Of a stretch of 64,000 nucleotides of DNA, positions 43,263 to 54,134 are shown one piece after another. The notes under the pieces were generated by a model. That model was not told the origin of the DNA. It saw nothing but the letters and a program-made list of their open reading frames with translations, and did not search any database. A program made the translations under genes and the position numbers. The stretch's first letter is position 1; each line of letters opens with the position of its first letter. Source of the stretch: Massilia sp. YIM B02769 (lineage in GTDB: Bacteria; Pseudomonadota; Gammaproteobacteria; Burkholderiales; Burkholderiaceae_D); NCBI RefSeq assembly GCF_030411995.1, contig NZ_JASNRC010000003.1, forward strand, positions 310,001 to 374,000, read 5' to 3'.

Positions 43263-45584
43263 ATGGGAATCATGTCGTTGAATTTTCTGTCGAAGGATAA
43301 GAACGGAGACGAGACCGTGTTGTCGTCGCCGGATACCGAGTTTGGCAGCGGTCCGGACGGCGCCGCGCTGGCGCTGGCAGGCATCCCGTCCGCAGCGGGC
43401 GGCGCCGCCGCCGCCGAGGCGCCCGGCTCGGCCAACGCGGCCATGCTGCGCCTCGGCCAGCTGATCCGCCCTGGCGCATCGAGCACCGACGACGAAGAAG
43501 AAAGCAACCTGAGCCTGCCCCTGATCGGCCATCTGTCGCTGCCGCGCCAGCTGCGCATCCTGCTGGTCGCGTTCGGCGGCGGCATCCTGCTGACCATCCT
43601 GGCGATGTGGCAGAACGCCAACGTCAACGCCCGCGTCGCCGCCCAGATCCAGGTGGCCAGTGAAATCCAGCTGCACTCGCAGCGCGTCGGCAAGGCCGCG
43701 CCGAATGCGCTGGCCGGTAACGTCGATTCGTTTGCCCAGCTGGCCGACAGCCGCACCGAGATCAACCGCGACCTGCGCCTGCTCACCGCCGGCGGCAGCA
43801 TCGGCAACGTGACCATCCCCGCCGCCAGCGGCCGCCAGGGCGCGCTGCTGGGCCGTGCGCGCGCTACCTGGACCGCGTCCGAGCTCGGTTCGGCCAACAT
43901 CCTGCAGATGAAGGGCGCGCTGATCGGCTTCGACAAGAGCGTGCGCCAGCTCGACGCGCTGGCCACCGAGATGCTGGTGCTGACCGAAGACCTGATGGCC
44001 CAGAACGTCGAGCGCGGCGCGAGTGCCCGCGAACTCGCTGCGATCGGCCGCATGATGATGCTGACCCAGCGCCTGGCGCGCGGCGCCAACAGCTTCTTCG
44101 CCATTGGCGTGCCGCGCGACGACGCGGCAGTGCGCATCGGCGCCGACAGCGCCGCCTTCGAGCATGCGCTGCAAACCCTGCTGAGCGGCGCCGCCGCCCA
44201 GCGCAACGACGACCTGCGCGACAAGCTGCGCCAGATCCAGGTGCGCTTCGACGCCTTCCGCAAGGACTTCGCGCCCTTCCTCGACAACCCGGTGGCCTAC
44301 TCGAAGGCGCGCGCCGCCGCCCGCACCATCCACCGCGACAACGAGGAAATGAAGAAGCAGGTCGCCGCGCTGCAGACCGGTTACCGCGAACAGCAGTCCT
44401 CGTCGAACCCGTGGTTCTGGCTGCTGGTGGTGGCGTCGGTCTTCACCCTGGTGACGGCCTTCTCGATCAGCCGCGTCATGCTGCAGGACTCGCGCAACCG
44501 CACCCGCGGCGCCGAGAGCCGCCGCCGCGAAGCCGAGGCCAGCCGCCAGCTGGCCCAGGCCAAGGAAGAAGAAGCCAAGGCCACCAACGACCAGAACCAG
44601 GCCGCGATCCTGCGCCTGATGAACGAACTGCAGGACGTGGCGAACGGCGACCTGACCGTGCACGCCACCGTCTCGGAAGACATCACCGGCGCGATCGCCG
44701 ACTCGGTCAATTTCACGGTCGAGGAATTGCGCGGCCTGGTGCAGCGCGTGACCGGCACCGCCGAGCAGGTGACCCAGGCCTCGAACGACGCCCAGGACAT
44801 CTCCACCGAACTGCTGGGCGCGACCGAAGCGCAGTCGCGCGAGATCGAGGACGCTTCGTCCACCGTCCTGCGCATGGCCAACGAGATTACCGACGTGTCG
44901 AAGTCGGCCAACGAATCGGCCGACGTGGCGCGCCAGTCGGTGGCGGCGGCGGAGCAGGGTTCGGCCGCGGTGCAGAATGCCATCCTCGGCATGCACGAGA
45001 TCCGCGAGCAGATCCAGGAGACCTCGAAGCGCATCAAGCGCCTGGGCGAATCCTCGCAGGAGATCGGCGAGATCACCGAACTGATTTCCGACATTACCGA
45101 GCAGACCAACGTGCTGGCGCTGAACGCGGCGATCCAGGCGGCGTCGGCCGGCGAAGCGGGGCGCGGCTTCTCGGTGGTGGCGGAAGAGGTGCAGCGCCTG
45201 GCCGAACGCTCGGGCGAAGCGGCCAAGCAGATCGGCGCCCTGGTGCGGACGATTCAGACCGATACCCACGACGCCGCCGCGGCAATGGAAAAATCGACCC
45301 AGGGCGTGGTCGAAGGCGCGCGCCTGTCGGATGCGGCCGGCGCCGCGCTGGCCGATATCTCGCGCGTCTCGAACCGCCTGGCCGAACTGATCCAGGGTAT
45401 CTCGTTCGCCACCGGCTTGCAGGCGACGTCCGCGAACGGCGTGGCGCACAATATGCAGCACATCCTGTCGGTGACCGAGCACACCCAGGCCGGCACGCGC
45501 CAGACCGCGCAATCGATTCGCCAACTGGCCGCGCTGGCGCAGGAACTGAAAAACTCGGTGTCGCGCTTCCGCGTCGCCCAATAA
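43263..45584 (+). CDS. pilJ: Methyl-accepting chemotaxis protein PilJ
   Basis: 773 residues: a long cytoplasmic N-terminal stretch (1-96), membrane helix 1 (about 97-117), a periplasmic domain with PilJ-type repeats (about 118-380), helix 2 (about 383-405), a HAMP region and the signalling domain with hairpin tip around [17 protein letters not shown]. It is the receptor of the pilus chemosensory system. GGGAG lies about eight bases before the ATG. Confidence 0.95.
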   Translation: MGIMSLNFLSKDKNGDETVLSSPDTEFGSGPDGAALALAGIPSAAGGAAAAEAPGSANAAMLRLGQLIRPGASSTDDEEESNLSLPLIGHLSLPRQLRILLVAFGGGILLTILAMWQNANVNARVAAQIQVASEIQLHSQRVGKAAPNALAGNVDSFAQLADSRTEINRDLRLLTAGGSIGNVTIPAASGRQGALLGRARATWTASELGSANILQMKGALIGFDKSVRQLDALATEMLVLTEDLMAQNVERGASARELAAIGRMMMLTQRLARGANSFFAIGVPRDDAAVRIGADSAAFEHALQTLLSGAAAQRNDDLRDKLRQIQVRFDAFRKDFAPFLDNPVAYSKARAAARTIHRDNEEMKKQVAALQTGYREQQSSSNPWFWLLVVASVFTLVTAFSISRVMLQDSRNRTRGAESRRREAEASRQLAQAKEEEAKATNDQNQAAILRLMNELQDVANGDLTVHATVSEDITGAIADSVNFTVEELRGLVQRVTGTAEQVTQASNDAQDISTELLGATEAQSREIEDASSTVLRMANEITDVSKSANESADVARQSVAAAEQGSAAVQNAILGMHEIREQIQETSKRIKRLGESSQEIGEITELISDITEQTNVLALNAAIQAASAGEAGRGFSVVAEEVQRLAERSGEAAKQIGALVRTIQTDTHDAAAAMEKSTQGVVEGARLSDAAGAALADISRVSNRLAELIQGISFATGLQATSANGVAHNMQHILSVTEHTQAGTRQTAQSIRQLAALAQELKNSVSRFRVAQ

Positions 45585-45609
45585 TGCAGACAACAAGCAG
45601 CCAACGACC

Positions 45610-48600
45610 ATGACTTCATCCCTGCCAGCGAACACCTTCGATACCGGACCGTTGTCGTGGGTGATCGGCGAAATCCGCGATGCGCTGGAGCGCTCGGGCA
45701 GCGCGCTGAACGACGCCGCCGCGCGTTCGTTCGAAGCCCAGCCGACCCTGCTGCTGCATGCGAAGACCCATCTGCACCAGGCCCACGGCGCGCTGCAGAT
45801 GGTGGACGTGGAAGGGGTGGGGTTGGTCACCGCCGCCGCCGAGCGCGCGCTCGACGGCTTCAAGGACCGCTCGCTGGCCTGCACGCCTGACAACGCGAAA
45901 GCCGTGCGCGACGCCTATGGCGCGATCGGCGAATACCTGGAAGAGCTGGTCGCGGGCGCGGCGCCGCAGCCGGCGCGCCTGTTCCCGTATTACCGCGCGC
46001 TGCAGGAACTGCTCGGCGCCGAGCGCATCCACCCGTCCGACTTGCTGGTGGTGGATACGGCGCTCACGCTCGACCTGCCGGCGCCGCCCGATGCCGGCGC
46101 GCCCGACTACGCCGGCTGCCGCGCACGTTTCGAAAAGTCGCTGCTGCCTTACCTGAAGAGCACCGATCCCCAGGCCCAGCGCCAGCATGCCCAGGCCCTG
46201 GCCGACGCGATCGCGCCGCTGGCGCAAAGCGGCGACGCCCGTGCGCGCACCTTCTGGACCGCGCTGCACGGCTTTGCCGACCTGGTCGCCGCGGGCGCCT
46301 TGCCCGCCGATTTGTATGTGAAACAGCTGTTCGGCCAGGTCAACCTGCAGTTGCGCCGCCTGTCGCAAGGCCAGGCCGGCCTGCCGGACGCGATGCTGCG
46401 CGATGCGCTGTTCTTCGTCGCCGCCGCAGCGCAGGCCGAAGGCGAGGCAGCCGAATTGCGCCGCGCCTTCCGCCTCGAAGGCGCGGTGCCGGCCAACTAT
46501 GCCGAGCGCCGCTACGGCAAGGTCGACCCGGCCGCGCTGAAGGAAGCCAAGGAAGCATTGGCCCGCTCGAAGTCCGACTGGGACCAGCTGGCGGTGCACG
46601 CCGACGATACCCGCGAAGCGGACTTCAACGCGGCCCTGGCCACCCTGGCCGGCGCCAGCGACAAACTCGGCGCGCCGGCGCTGGCCCAGCTGCTGCGCGA
46701 GCTCGGCCAGGCCGCCAGCGACTCGATCGCCTCCGGCCGCAGCGACCAGTTCGGGCTGGAGATGGCGGCGGCCATGCTGTTCGTCGAACACGGCCTGGAC
46801 CAGGTGCGCCAGCTGCCCGAGGACTTCGACCAGCACGCCGAAGTGGTGGGCCAGCGCCTGCTGGCCCTGGCCGCCGGTGAAACGCCGCCGGACGCGCCGC
46901 AATGGCAGAACGAGCTGGCCGGCCGCATCCAGCAGGGCCAGACCGTGGCCGTGCTGGCCGGCGAGATCAAGGGCGGCCTGCGCCAGGTCGAGAAGCTGCT
47001 CGACGAATACTACGACCAGCCGCAGCTCAAACGCGGCGCGCTCGACGCGGCCGCGCCCTTGCTCCATCAAATCGAAGGCGCGCTGCGCATCCTCGACCAG
47101 GACGAAGCCGCGCGCGCCGCCGTGCACGTGCGCGACGCGGTGCGCGCGCTGGGGCAGGGCGACGGCGACGTTGCCGCCCAGGCCGCGCCGCTGCACAACA
47201 TCGCCCGGAATATCGGCGCGCTCGGCTTCTTTACCGACATGCTGGCCCAGAACAGCGAGAGCGCCAAGGTCCGCTTCGCCTTCGACGAGGAAGCCGGGCT
47301 GCTGCGCGAACTGAGCATCGAGCAGGCCCAGGAGCATGCGGCCGGACAGCTTGCGGGACAGGCCGGCGCCCAGGATGCGGAGTCTGCCGCTGCGCCCGCG
47401 TTTGCGGCCGAACCTGCAGCCGAGTTTGCCGCCGACCCTGCGCCGGCGCCGCCGCAAGCGGCTGCGCAGCCGGACGCCATCGACGCCGAGCTGCTCGAGA
47501 TTTTCGTGACCGAAGCCGGCGAGGTGCTGGACGTGGTCGCCGCCACGCTGCCCCAGCTGCACGCCAATCCGGCGGCCCAGGACGCGCTGACCATCGTGCG
47601 CCGCGCCTTCCATACACTCAAGGGCAGCGCGCGCATGGTCGGCCTGGACGACTTCGCCGCCGCCGCGGCCGCGCTCGAACGGGTGATGAATGTCTGGCTG
47701 GCCGACAGCCGCGCCGCCACGCCCGACCTGCTGGCGCTGGCCGCGCACGCGCACGCGCAACTGCTGCCCTGGGTGGCGGAACTGGCCCAGGCCGGACAGT
47801 CGGCACGCAATGGCGCGACGCTGATCGCCGCCGCCGAACGCGTGCAGGCCGGTGGCGCCTTCGTGCCGGAACAGGCGCCGGCACCCGGCACCGGGCAGGA
47901 AGCGCCGCAGGACCTGGCCGCCGGGGAAGCGCCGCAAGCGGGCGAGCCGGAGCCGGTGGAAGCCGCAACCGAGCCGCGCGCCCCCGAAGCCGCCGAACCC
48001 GCCGAAACCGAGGCCGCGCCGGCCCCCACGAATGTCTTCGCCCTGCCGACCGCCACCCGTCCGGCGCCGGCGCAGGACGACAGCGTGCGCCGCGTCGGCG
48101 CGCTGGAAATCCCGCTGGCCCTGTACAACATCTACGTCGCCGAAACCGACGAGCTGCTGCGCACGCTGGAGCGCGACTTCGGCGAGTGGCGCCACGAACC
48201 GGGGCGCGACGTCACGCCGGACGCCCTGAAGGCGGTGCACACCCTGGCTGGCACCTCGGCCACGGTCGGTTTCGAGGCGCTGCGCGACCTGGCCCAGGCC
48301 CTGGAAACCACGCTCGAACACCTGGGCGAGCCGGCGCCGCAGCTGGCGCCGCAGCAGCACGACGTGCTGGACGCGGTGCTGGCGCGCGTGCGCCAGATGC
48401 TGCAGGCGTTCGCGCAAGGCGAGCTGGCGCCGTCGCAGCCGGAACTGCTGGCGCAGCTGGACGCCCTGCGCGAACAGCTCAGTGAACAAATCAGCGCGCA
48501 GCAGGCCGAAGACCTGTACGGCGACGTGCCGCAGGACCTGGCGGCGCGCCTGGACACCCTGTTCGCGCAGACCTACGACAGCCTGATGGCCGACCCGCCG

Positions 48601-51285
48601 CCGGTGCAAGAGCCGACCGAACCGGCCCCGGCGCCAGCTGCGCAGGTAAGTGCCGACGACGACATCGACGCGCTGTTCGGCCTCGACATCGACGACCTGT
48701 TCGATGCCCCGGTCCTGCAGCCGGCCGCGCCGGCCGAAGAGATGGCCGAACCGGCTCCCGAGACCGTCACCGATACCGAAACGCTGGCCGCGGCCGAAGC
48801 CGATTTCGCCGACAGCATCGAGCTGGCCGAACCGGAACCGATCGAACTGCCGATCAGCCTCGACCTCGCCGCGCCGGAAGAAGAGGAAGCGCAAGACCTG
48901 GCGCCTGCCGCAGCCGGGGAAGAAGCGAGCCTGGCCGAGAGCCTGGCCGTGCCCGAACTCGAAGCCGTCGCGCTGCCGGTAACGCTGGACGAATCGCTCG
49001 CCGCCCCGGCGCTGGCGGCCGAACCGGCCCTGCACGACGAACTCGACTCCGACCTGCTGCCGGTGTTCCTGGAAGAAGCGGCCGATTTGCTGCCGCAGAT
49101 CGGCAACGGCCTGCGCCAGTGGCAGCAGGACCCGCAGGACACCGCGCCGGCGCAAGGCCTGCTGCGCACCCTGCACACGGTGAAGGGCAGCGCGCGCATG
49201 GCCGGCGCGATGCGCATCGGCCAGCACACCCACGAACTGGAAACCCAGGTCGAGAACATGGTCCACGCCGGGACCACGGCCCCAAGCGCCTTTGACGAAC
49301 TGATGGCCAGCTATGACCAGGCGCTGGTGCTGTTCGAGCAGCTGGTCAAGCCGGCGGCGGCGCCGGAAGCCGCGGGCGCCGACGTCGACAACGACGTGGA
49401 GCAGACCCAGGCCGGCGTGCCCGCGCCGGCCCGGCTGCCGGCCGCACCTGTCGCCGAGGTCCAGACCGAAGCGCGGACCCCGCTGGTGCGCGTGCGCGCC
49501 GATATCCTCGACCGCCTGGTGACCCAGGCCGGCGAAGTCTCGATCACGCGTTCGCGCCTGGAAAACCAGATGGGCGTGCTGAAGACCGCGCTGAACGACT
49601 TCTCCGACAACCTGGGCCGCCTGCGGCGCCAGCTGCGCGAAGTCGAGATGCAGGCCGAATCGCAGATCGCCTCGCGCATGTCGATCGCCGGCGAGCGCGA
49701 ATTCGACCCGCTCGAGTTCGACCGTTTCACGCGCCTGCAGGAACTCACGCGCATGATGGCCGAGAGCGTGAACGACGTCGCCTCCTTCCAGGAATCGCTG
49801 GCGCGCAGCGTCGACGGCGCCAACGAGGAACTGGCGGCGCAGTCGCGCATGACGCGCGATTTGCAGCGCGACCTGATGCGGGTGCGCATGGTGCCGTTTG
49901 CCAGCCTGTCGGAGCGCCTGTTCCGCGTGGCGCGCCAGACCGCCAAGGAAACCGACAAGCGCGTCAACCTGGACATCCGCGGCGGCGGCGTGGAAATCGA
50001 CCGCAGCGTGCTGGAACAGATGGCCGCGCCTTTCGAGCACCTGCTGCGCAACGCCATCGTGCACGGCATCGAGCCGCGCGCCGCGCGCACGCAGGCCGGC
50101 AAGAACGAGACCGGCGAAGTGCTGGTGCAGGTCAGCCAGCAGGGCAACGAAGTCGTGCTGCAGTTCTCCGACGACGGCGCCGGCCTCGACCTGGAACGCA
50201 TCCGCGCCAAGGCGCGCGCGGTGGGCCTGGTCGAGCCGGAGGCCGAGATCGGCGACAAGGACGCGGCCGAACTGATCTTCGCGCCGGGCTTCTCGACCGC
50301 CGACACCCTGACCGAACTGGCCGGGCGCGGCGTCGGCATGGACGTGGTGCGTTCGGAAGCCCAGGCGCTCGGCGGGCGCGTGGTGATCGCATCAAGTGCG
50401 GGGGAGGGCACGCGCTTCACCATCCACCTGCCGCTGACCCTGGCCGTCACCCAGGTGGTGCTGGTGGCCAGCGCCGGCAAGACCTATGCGCTGCCCTCGA
50501 CCCTGGTCGAGCAGGTGCAGCCGGTGCGCGAACCCGACCTGGCCGCGGCTGCCGCCGCCGGCGTGCTGGAAGTGCAGGGCCAGGTGCTGCCTTTCCACTA
50601 CCTGCCAGCGCTGCTGGGCGAGGCCGAGACCTTCGAGCCGGGCCTGCGTTCGCGTCCGGTGATGCTGCTGCACAGCGGCGGCGAGCGCATCGCGCTGCAG
50701 GTCGACGAGGTGCTGGGCAACCGCGAGGTGGTCATCAAGAACCTCGGCCCGCAACTGGCGCGCGTGCCGGGCATCGCCGGCGCCACGGTGCTGGGCTCGG
50801 GCGACATCGTCCTGATCCTGAACCCGCTGGCGCTGGGCAGGAATGCCGGCACGGCGGCGCCGATGATCGACGTGCCGCTGCACCCGGTGCCGGCGGTGCA
50901 CAAGCCGACCGTGATGGTGGTCGACGATTCGCTGACCGTGCGCCGCGTGACCCAGCGCTTCCTGGAGCGCGAAGGCTACCGTGTCGCGCTGGCCAAGGAC
51001 GGCGTCGACGCGCTCGAACAGCTGCCGGAAGTGCGGCCCGACCTGATGCTGGTCGATATCGAGATGCCGCGCATGGATGGCTTCGACCTGGTGCGCCACG
51101 TGCGCAGCGACGCGTCGACCCAGGCGATCCCGGTCATCATGATCACCTCGCGCACGGCGGACAAGCACCGCAACTACGCGATGGGGCTGGGGGTGAATGC
51201 CTATTTCGGGAAGCCGTTCCAGGAGCCGGTGCTGCTGGGGGCGATCGCGGGCTTGTTGGGTGGGGAGATGCCGCCGGCGGATTGA
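45610..51285 (+). CDS. chpA: Hybrid histidine kinase ChpA/PilL of the pilus chemosensory system
   Basis: A 1,891-residue CheA-like kinase. Three clear Hpt domains carry phosphorylatable His668 (FHTLKGSARMVG), His877 (VHTLAGTSATVG) and His1189 (LHTVKGSARMAG); the region around residue 55 (HLHQAHGALQMVD) looks like a degenerate one. Long Ala/Pro/Glu linkers separate them. Then come the dimer region, the ATPase domain (HLLRNAIVHG, DDGAGLD, GRGVGMDVV), a CheW domain (about 1615-1755) and a receiver with Asp1816. It is shorter than Pseudomonas ChpA (2,472 residues), with fewer Hpt modules. No PilK or ChpB methylation enzymes follow. It starts 25 bases after pilJ. Confidence 0.95.
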   Translation: MTSSLPANTFDTGPLSWVIGEIRDALERSGSALNDAAARSFEAQPTLLLHAKTHLHQAHGALQMVDVEGVGLVTAAAERALDGFKDRSLACTPDNAKAVRDAYGAIGEYLEELVAGAAPQPARLFPYYRALQELLGAERIHPSDLLVVDTALTLDLPAPPDAGAPDYAGCRARFEKSLLPYLKSTDPQAQRQHAQALADAIAPLAQSGDARARTFWTALHGFADLVAAGALPADLYVKQLFGQVNLQLRRLSQGQAGLPDAMLRDALFFVAAAAQAEGEAAELRRAFRLEGAVPANYAERRYGKVDPAALKEAKEALARSKSDWDQLAVHADDTREADFNAALATLAGASDKLGAPALAQLLRELGQAASDSIASGRSDQFGLEMAAAMLFVEHGLDQVRQLPEDFDQHAEVVGQRLLALAAGETPPDAPQWQNELAGRIQQGQTVAVLAGEIKGGLRQVEKLLDEYYDQPQLKRGALDAAAPLLHQIEGALRILDQDEAARAAVHVRDAVRALGQGDGDVAAQAAPLHNIARNIGALGFFTDMLAQNSESAKVRFAFDEEAGLLRELSIEQAQEHAAGQLAGQAGAQDAESAAAPAFAAEPAAEFAADPAPAPPQAAAQPDAIDAELLEIFVTEAGEVLDVVAATLPQLHANPAAQDALTIVRRAFHTLKGSARMVGLDDFAAAAAALERVMNVWLADSRAATPDLLALAAHAHAQLLPWVAELAQAGQSARNGATLIAAAERVQAGGAFVPEQAPAPGTGQEAPQDLAAGEAPQAGEPEPVEAATEPRAPEAAEPAETEAAPAPTNVFALPTATRPAPAQDDSVRRVGALEIPLALYNIYVAETDELLRTLERDFGEWRHEPGRDVTPDALKAVHTLAGTSATVGFEALRDLAQALETTLEHLGEPAPQLAPQQHDVLDAVLARVRQMLQAFAQGELAPSQPELLAQLDALREQLSEQISAQQAEDLYGDVPQDLAARLDTLFAQTYDSLMADPPPVQEPTEPAPAPAAQVSADDDIDALFGLDIDDLFDAPVLQPAAPAEEMAEPAPETVTDTETLAAAEADFADSIELAEPEPIELPISLDLAAPEEEEAQDLAPAAAGEEASLAESLAVPELEAVALPVTLDESLAAPALAAEPALHDELDSDLLPVFLEEAADLLPQIGNGLRQWQQDPQDTAPAQGLLRTLHTVKGSARMAGAMRIGQHTHELETQVENMVHAGTTAPSAFDELMASYDQALVLFEQLVKPAAAPEAAGADVDNDVEQTQAGVPAPARLPAAPVAEVQTEARTPLVRVRADILDRLVTQAGEVSITRSRLENQMGVLKTALNDFSDNLGRLRRQLREVEMQAESQIASRMSIAGEREFDPLEFDRFTRLQELTRMMAESVNDVASFQESLARSVDGANEELAAQSRMTRDLQRDLMRVRMVPFASLSERLFRVARQTAKETDKRVNLDIRGGGVEIDRSVLEQMAAPFEHLLRNAIVHGIEPRAARTQAGKNETGEVLVQVSQQGNEVVLQFSDDGAGLDLERIRAKARAVGLVEPEAEIGDKDAAELIFAPGFSTADTLTELAGRGVGMDVVRSEAQALGGRVVIASSAGEGTRFTIHLPLTLAVTQVVLVASAGKTYALPSTLVEQVQPVREPDLAAAAAAGVLEVQGQVLPFHYLPALLGEAETFEPGLRSRPVMLLHSGGERIALQVDEVLGNREVVIKNLGPQLARVPGIAGATVLGSGDIVLILNPLALGRNAGTAAPMIDVPLHPVPAVHKPTVMVVDDSLTVRRVTQRFLEREGYRVALAKDGVDALEQLPEVRPDLMLVDIEMPRMDGFDLVRHVRSDASTQAIPVIMITSRTADKHRNYAMGLGVNAYFGKPFQEPVLLGAIAGLLGGEMPPAD

Positions 51286-51316
51286 TGCGGCGGTTCGACA
51301 TGCATGTGTTGTCACC

Positions 51317-51397
51317 GCGTGGGCACGGGGCGCCCACCCTACGTATGCCACCACCTCTGGCCGATGCTTTTGTAGGGTGGGCGCCCCGTGCCCACGC
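51317..51397. repeat. Perfect 26-bp inverted pair of the dispersed repeat
   Basis: GCGTGGGCACGGGG then CGCCCACCCTAC (51317-51342) is followed after 29 bases by its exact reverse complement (51372-51397). The order is opposite to the other pairs (the GTAGGG ends face inward). It fills the gap between convergent chpA and photolyase and could fold into a bidirectional terminator. Confidence 0.88.
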
Positions 51398-51411
51398 GTT
51401 ACAACGGCTGC

Positions 51412-52875
51412 TCAATCGTCAGGCGAAGCGCCAGCCTTGACCACTGCGAATCTTGCGAGGGTCTTCTCCCGCGCCTCATCGTGCTTGACGACCCGCTCCG
51501 GATAACCCTTCCCGAGCACCACGCCACATGCCGCCAGTTCGTCGGCAGGCACCAGCCACGGCGCATGCACATCGCGCGCATCGAGCTTGCCCAGCTGCGG
51601 CAGATAACGCCGGATGAACTCCCCGCGCGCATCGAACTTCTCCGACTGCCGCACCGGATTGAAGATCCTGAACCAGGGCTGCGCATCGCAGCCGGTGGAG
51701 GCAGCCCACTGCCAGCCGCCGACGTTCGACGCCATGTCGTAATCGTTGAGCTTCAGCGCAAAGTAGCGTTCGCCCCAGCGCCAGTCGATCCCCAGGTCCT
51801 TGACCAGGAAGCTGGCCGTCACCATGCGCAGCCGGTTGTGCATGAAGCCTGTTTCGTTCAGCTGCGCCATCGCCGCATCGACCAGCGGGTAGCCGGTACG
51901 CCCCTCGCACCAGGCCGCGAACAAGGCATCGGCCTGCGGCCCCGCTTCCCATTCGACCGCATCGAACGCCGGCTTAAACGAACGCTCGGCCAGGTGCGGA
52001 TGGTGCGACAGGATCATCGCGTAGAAGTCGCGCCAGACCAGTTCCGACAGCCACACCGGCGCGCCCGTGCCGCCGGCGCCCATGGCCATCATCTGCTGCA
52101 GCGTGCGCACCAGGTGGCGTACCGAGGTGGTGCCGAAGCGCAGGTGGATCGACAGCTGCGAGGTGCCGCTCTGCGCCGGGAAGTCGCGCGCCGTGCCGTA
52201 GTCGGCCAGGCGCGGCAGGAAGCCCTCGAACAGTTCGGTGGCGCCCGCCATGCCGGCCGGCGCGGGCAAGGGGCCATCGTCGAAGCCGAGATCGGCCAGG
52301 CTCGGCATCGACGAACCCGGAGGCGCTGGCGCGAAGGACGCCGCGTGCGGTTCGATCAGCCATGGCGCCACCGCTTCCGGCTCGGCCGCCAGCCGCTTGA
52401 GCCAGGCATTTTTATAAGGCGTGAACACGCCATACACCTTGCCTGCCTGGGTCAGCACCTCGCTCTTCTCGAACACCACCTGGTCCTTGAAACCCAGCAG
52501 TTGGCGCCCGTCCGCGGTCAGCGCCTCGGCGACGGCGGCATCGCGTTCGATGGCGCCCGGTTCGTAGTCGGCATTCGCATACACCGCTTGCGCCCCGAGT
52601 TCGGCCGCCAGTGCGGGAACGATCTCACGCGCCGGGCCATGACGCACGATCAGTCCACCGCCAAGGCGGCGCAGTTCGGCGCCCAGCTCGACCAGGCTGG
52701 CGTGGATGAAGCGCACGCGGCGATCGTCGCGCGGCAGGCTGGCCAGGATCTCGGTATCGAAGACGAATACGCAATACACGGCGCCGGAGGCGCGCAGGGC
52801 ATGGTGCAGTGCGGCATGGTCGAAAGCGCGCAGGTCGCGGCGGAACCAGACGAGGGACTTGCTTATTGGAATCAT
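51412..52875 (-). CDS. phrB: Deoxyribodipyrimidine photolyase
   Basis: A 487-residue light-driven DNA repair flavoprotein. The N-terminal antenna-domain start SLVWFRRDLRAFDH and the FAD-binding half with GRTGYPLVDAAMAQL, HNRLRMVTASFLVKDL and DYDMASNVGGWQWAASTG are those of class I CPD photolyases. ATG 52875 is preferred; an in-frame TTG at 52890 would add five residues. Stands alone on the minus strand, converging on chpA. Confidence 0.94.
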   Translation of the reverse strand: MIPISKSLVWFRRDLRAFDHAALHHALRASGAVYCVFVFDTEILASLPRDDRRVRFIHASLVELGAELRRLGGGLIVRHGPAREIVPALAAELGAQAVYANADYEPGAIERDAAVAEALTADGRQLLGFKDQVVFEKSEVLTQAGKVYGVFTPYKNAWLKRLAAEPEAVAPWLIEPHAASFAPAPPGSSMPSLADLGFDDGPLPAPAGMAGATELFEGFLPRLADYGTARDFPAQSGTSQLSIHLRFGTTSVRHLVRTLQQMMAMGAGGTGAPVWLSELVWRDFYAMILSHHPHLAERSFKPAFDAVEWEAGPQADALFAAWCEGRTGYPLVDAAMAQLNETGFMHNRLRMVTASFLVKDLGIDWRWGERYFALKLNDYDMASNVGGWQWAASTGCDAQPWFRIFNPVRQSEKFDARGEFIRRYLPQLGKLDARDVHAPWLVPADELAACGVVLGKGYPERVVKHDEAREKTLARFAVVKAGASPDD

Positions 52876-53085
52876 TGTGTGTTCAGTCAACGCGGCCTAG
52901 GGGGCGACGCGCTATTTTACTGGCTTGTATCCTCGCATTACGCCGCGCACGCTCCTGCCGCCGCTGCGTGCAAACCACGCTGCCGGGTGGCTGCCCGGCG
53001 TTTCAGTGTAAACTAATGAAAAACCTAATGTTGTAGTCTGGATACTAGTGGACAATCAGCGCGTGAGCCAAGAGAGAGTCAGCAT

Positions 53086-53739
53086 ATGAAGAAGAGTAAA
53101 GTCGTCACCACTCTGCCCATGGCCGGCCTGTCGCAGGGGAGCGAAACCCTGGGAAACATCGGTCCGGCCGCATCGGGGTTAAATTTAGCCAATCATTTCC
53201 TCATCGCCATGCCATCCATGGAAGACCCGATCTTCGGCGGCGCGGTGGTGTATATCTGCGAGCACAACGAAAAAGGCGTGCTCGGCGTGGTCATCAACAA
53301 GCCGACCGACATGACCATGGACGTGCTGTTCGACCGCATCGACCTGAAGGTGGCCGACGGCCTGCGTTCGGGCGTGGTGGACGAGCCGATCATGTTCGGC
53401 GGCCCGGTCCAGGACGACCGCGGCTTCGTGCTGCACAGTCCGGGCGGACGCTATTCGTCCTCGCTGAACGTGACCGAGGAAGTCGCCTTCACCACCTCGA
53501 TCGACGTGCTCGAAGCGGTTGCCGGCGGCACCGGCCCTGAGCGCATGCTGGTCTCGATCGGCTATGCCGGCTGGAGCCCGGGGCAGCTGGAAGAAGAACT
53601 GTCGCGTAACGGCTGGCTCACGGTGGGCGCCGACGCCCACGTGCTGTTCGACCTGCCGATCGAGGAGCGCTACAACGCCGCCATCAAACTGCTGGGCATC
53701 GACCCGATGATGCTCGCCACCGAGGCCGGCCATGCGTGA
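53086..53739 (+). CDS. yqgE: YqgE/AlgH family protein (UPF0301)
   Basis: 217 residues. After a 30-residue leader, the family core runs from [27 protein letters not shown] in two pieces through [23 protein letters not shown] and [13 protein letters not shown]. The function is unsettled; it is named AlgH for an alginate effect in Pseudomonas. It heads the yqgE-ruvX-pyrR-pyrB-pyrC' operon. Confidence 0.92.
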   Translation: MKKSKVVTTLPMAGLSQGSETLGNIGPAASGLNLANHFLIAMPSMEDPIFGGAVVYICEHNEKGVLGVVINKPTDMTMDVLFDRIDLKVADGLRSGVVDEPIMFGGPVQDDRGFVLHSPGGRYSSSLNVTEEVAFTTSIDVLEAVAGGTGPERMLVSIGYAGWSPGQLEEELSRNGWLTVGADAHVLFDLPIEERYNAAIKLLGIDPMMLATEAGHA

Positions 53740-53741
53740 CA

Positions 53742-54134
53742 ATGCCTGATATCGTTTTCGGATTCGACTTCGGCGTCAAACGCATCGGCATTGCGATGGG
53801 CAACACCCTGACCGGGCAAGCCCAGCCGCTTTCCATTGTCGATGCCGTCGACAACGCCACCCGCTTCAAGCTGATCGGCGCCCTGATCGACGAATGGCGC
53901 CCGGCGCGCCTGGTCGTCGGCGAGCCACGCCATCCCGACGGCGCCGAGCACGACATGACCCTGCGCGCGCGCCGCTTCGCCAACCAGCTCAATGGCCGCT
54001 TCAACCTGCCCGTCGAGCTGGTCGACGAACGCTACTCTTCCGTCGTCATTCCCGCCAAACGTGGCGAACGCATCGACGCGAAAGCGGCCGCCATCATTTT
54101 GCAACAGTACTTTGACGATCATGCCAACAACTAA
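53742..54134 (+). CDS. ruvX: Holliday junction resolvase-like RNase YqgF/RuvX
   Basis: 130 residues with an RNase H-like fold: [15 protein letters not shown] at the start (catalytic Asp), [10 protein letters not shown] and a C-terminal VDERYSS. In E. coli YqgF is implicated in processing the 5' end of pre-16S rRNA. ATG 53742 fits the family; a GTG two codons earlier would overlap the yqgE stop (GTGA) and is an alternative. It overlaps pyrR by 14 bases. Confidence 0.92.
   Translation: MPDIVFGFDFGVKRIGIAMGNTLTGQAQPLSIVDAVDNATRFKLIGALIDEWRPARLVVGEPRHPDGAEHDMTLRARRFANQLNGRFNLPVELVDERYSSVVIPAKRGERIDAKAAAIILQQYFDDHANN

Noticed and set aside
45616..50064. 1,482-codon open frame antisense to chpA
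   Set aside because: Long antisense frames arise from the third-position GC bias of the real gene; the translation is Arg/His/Gln-rich without recognisable domains.
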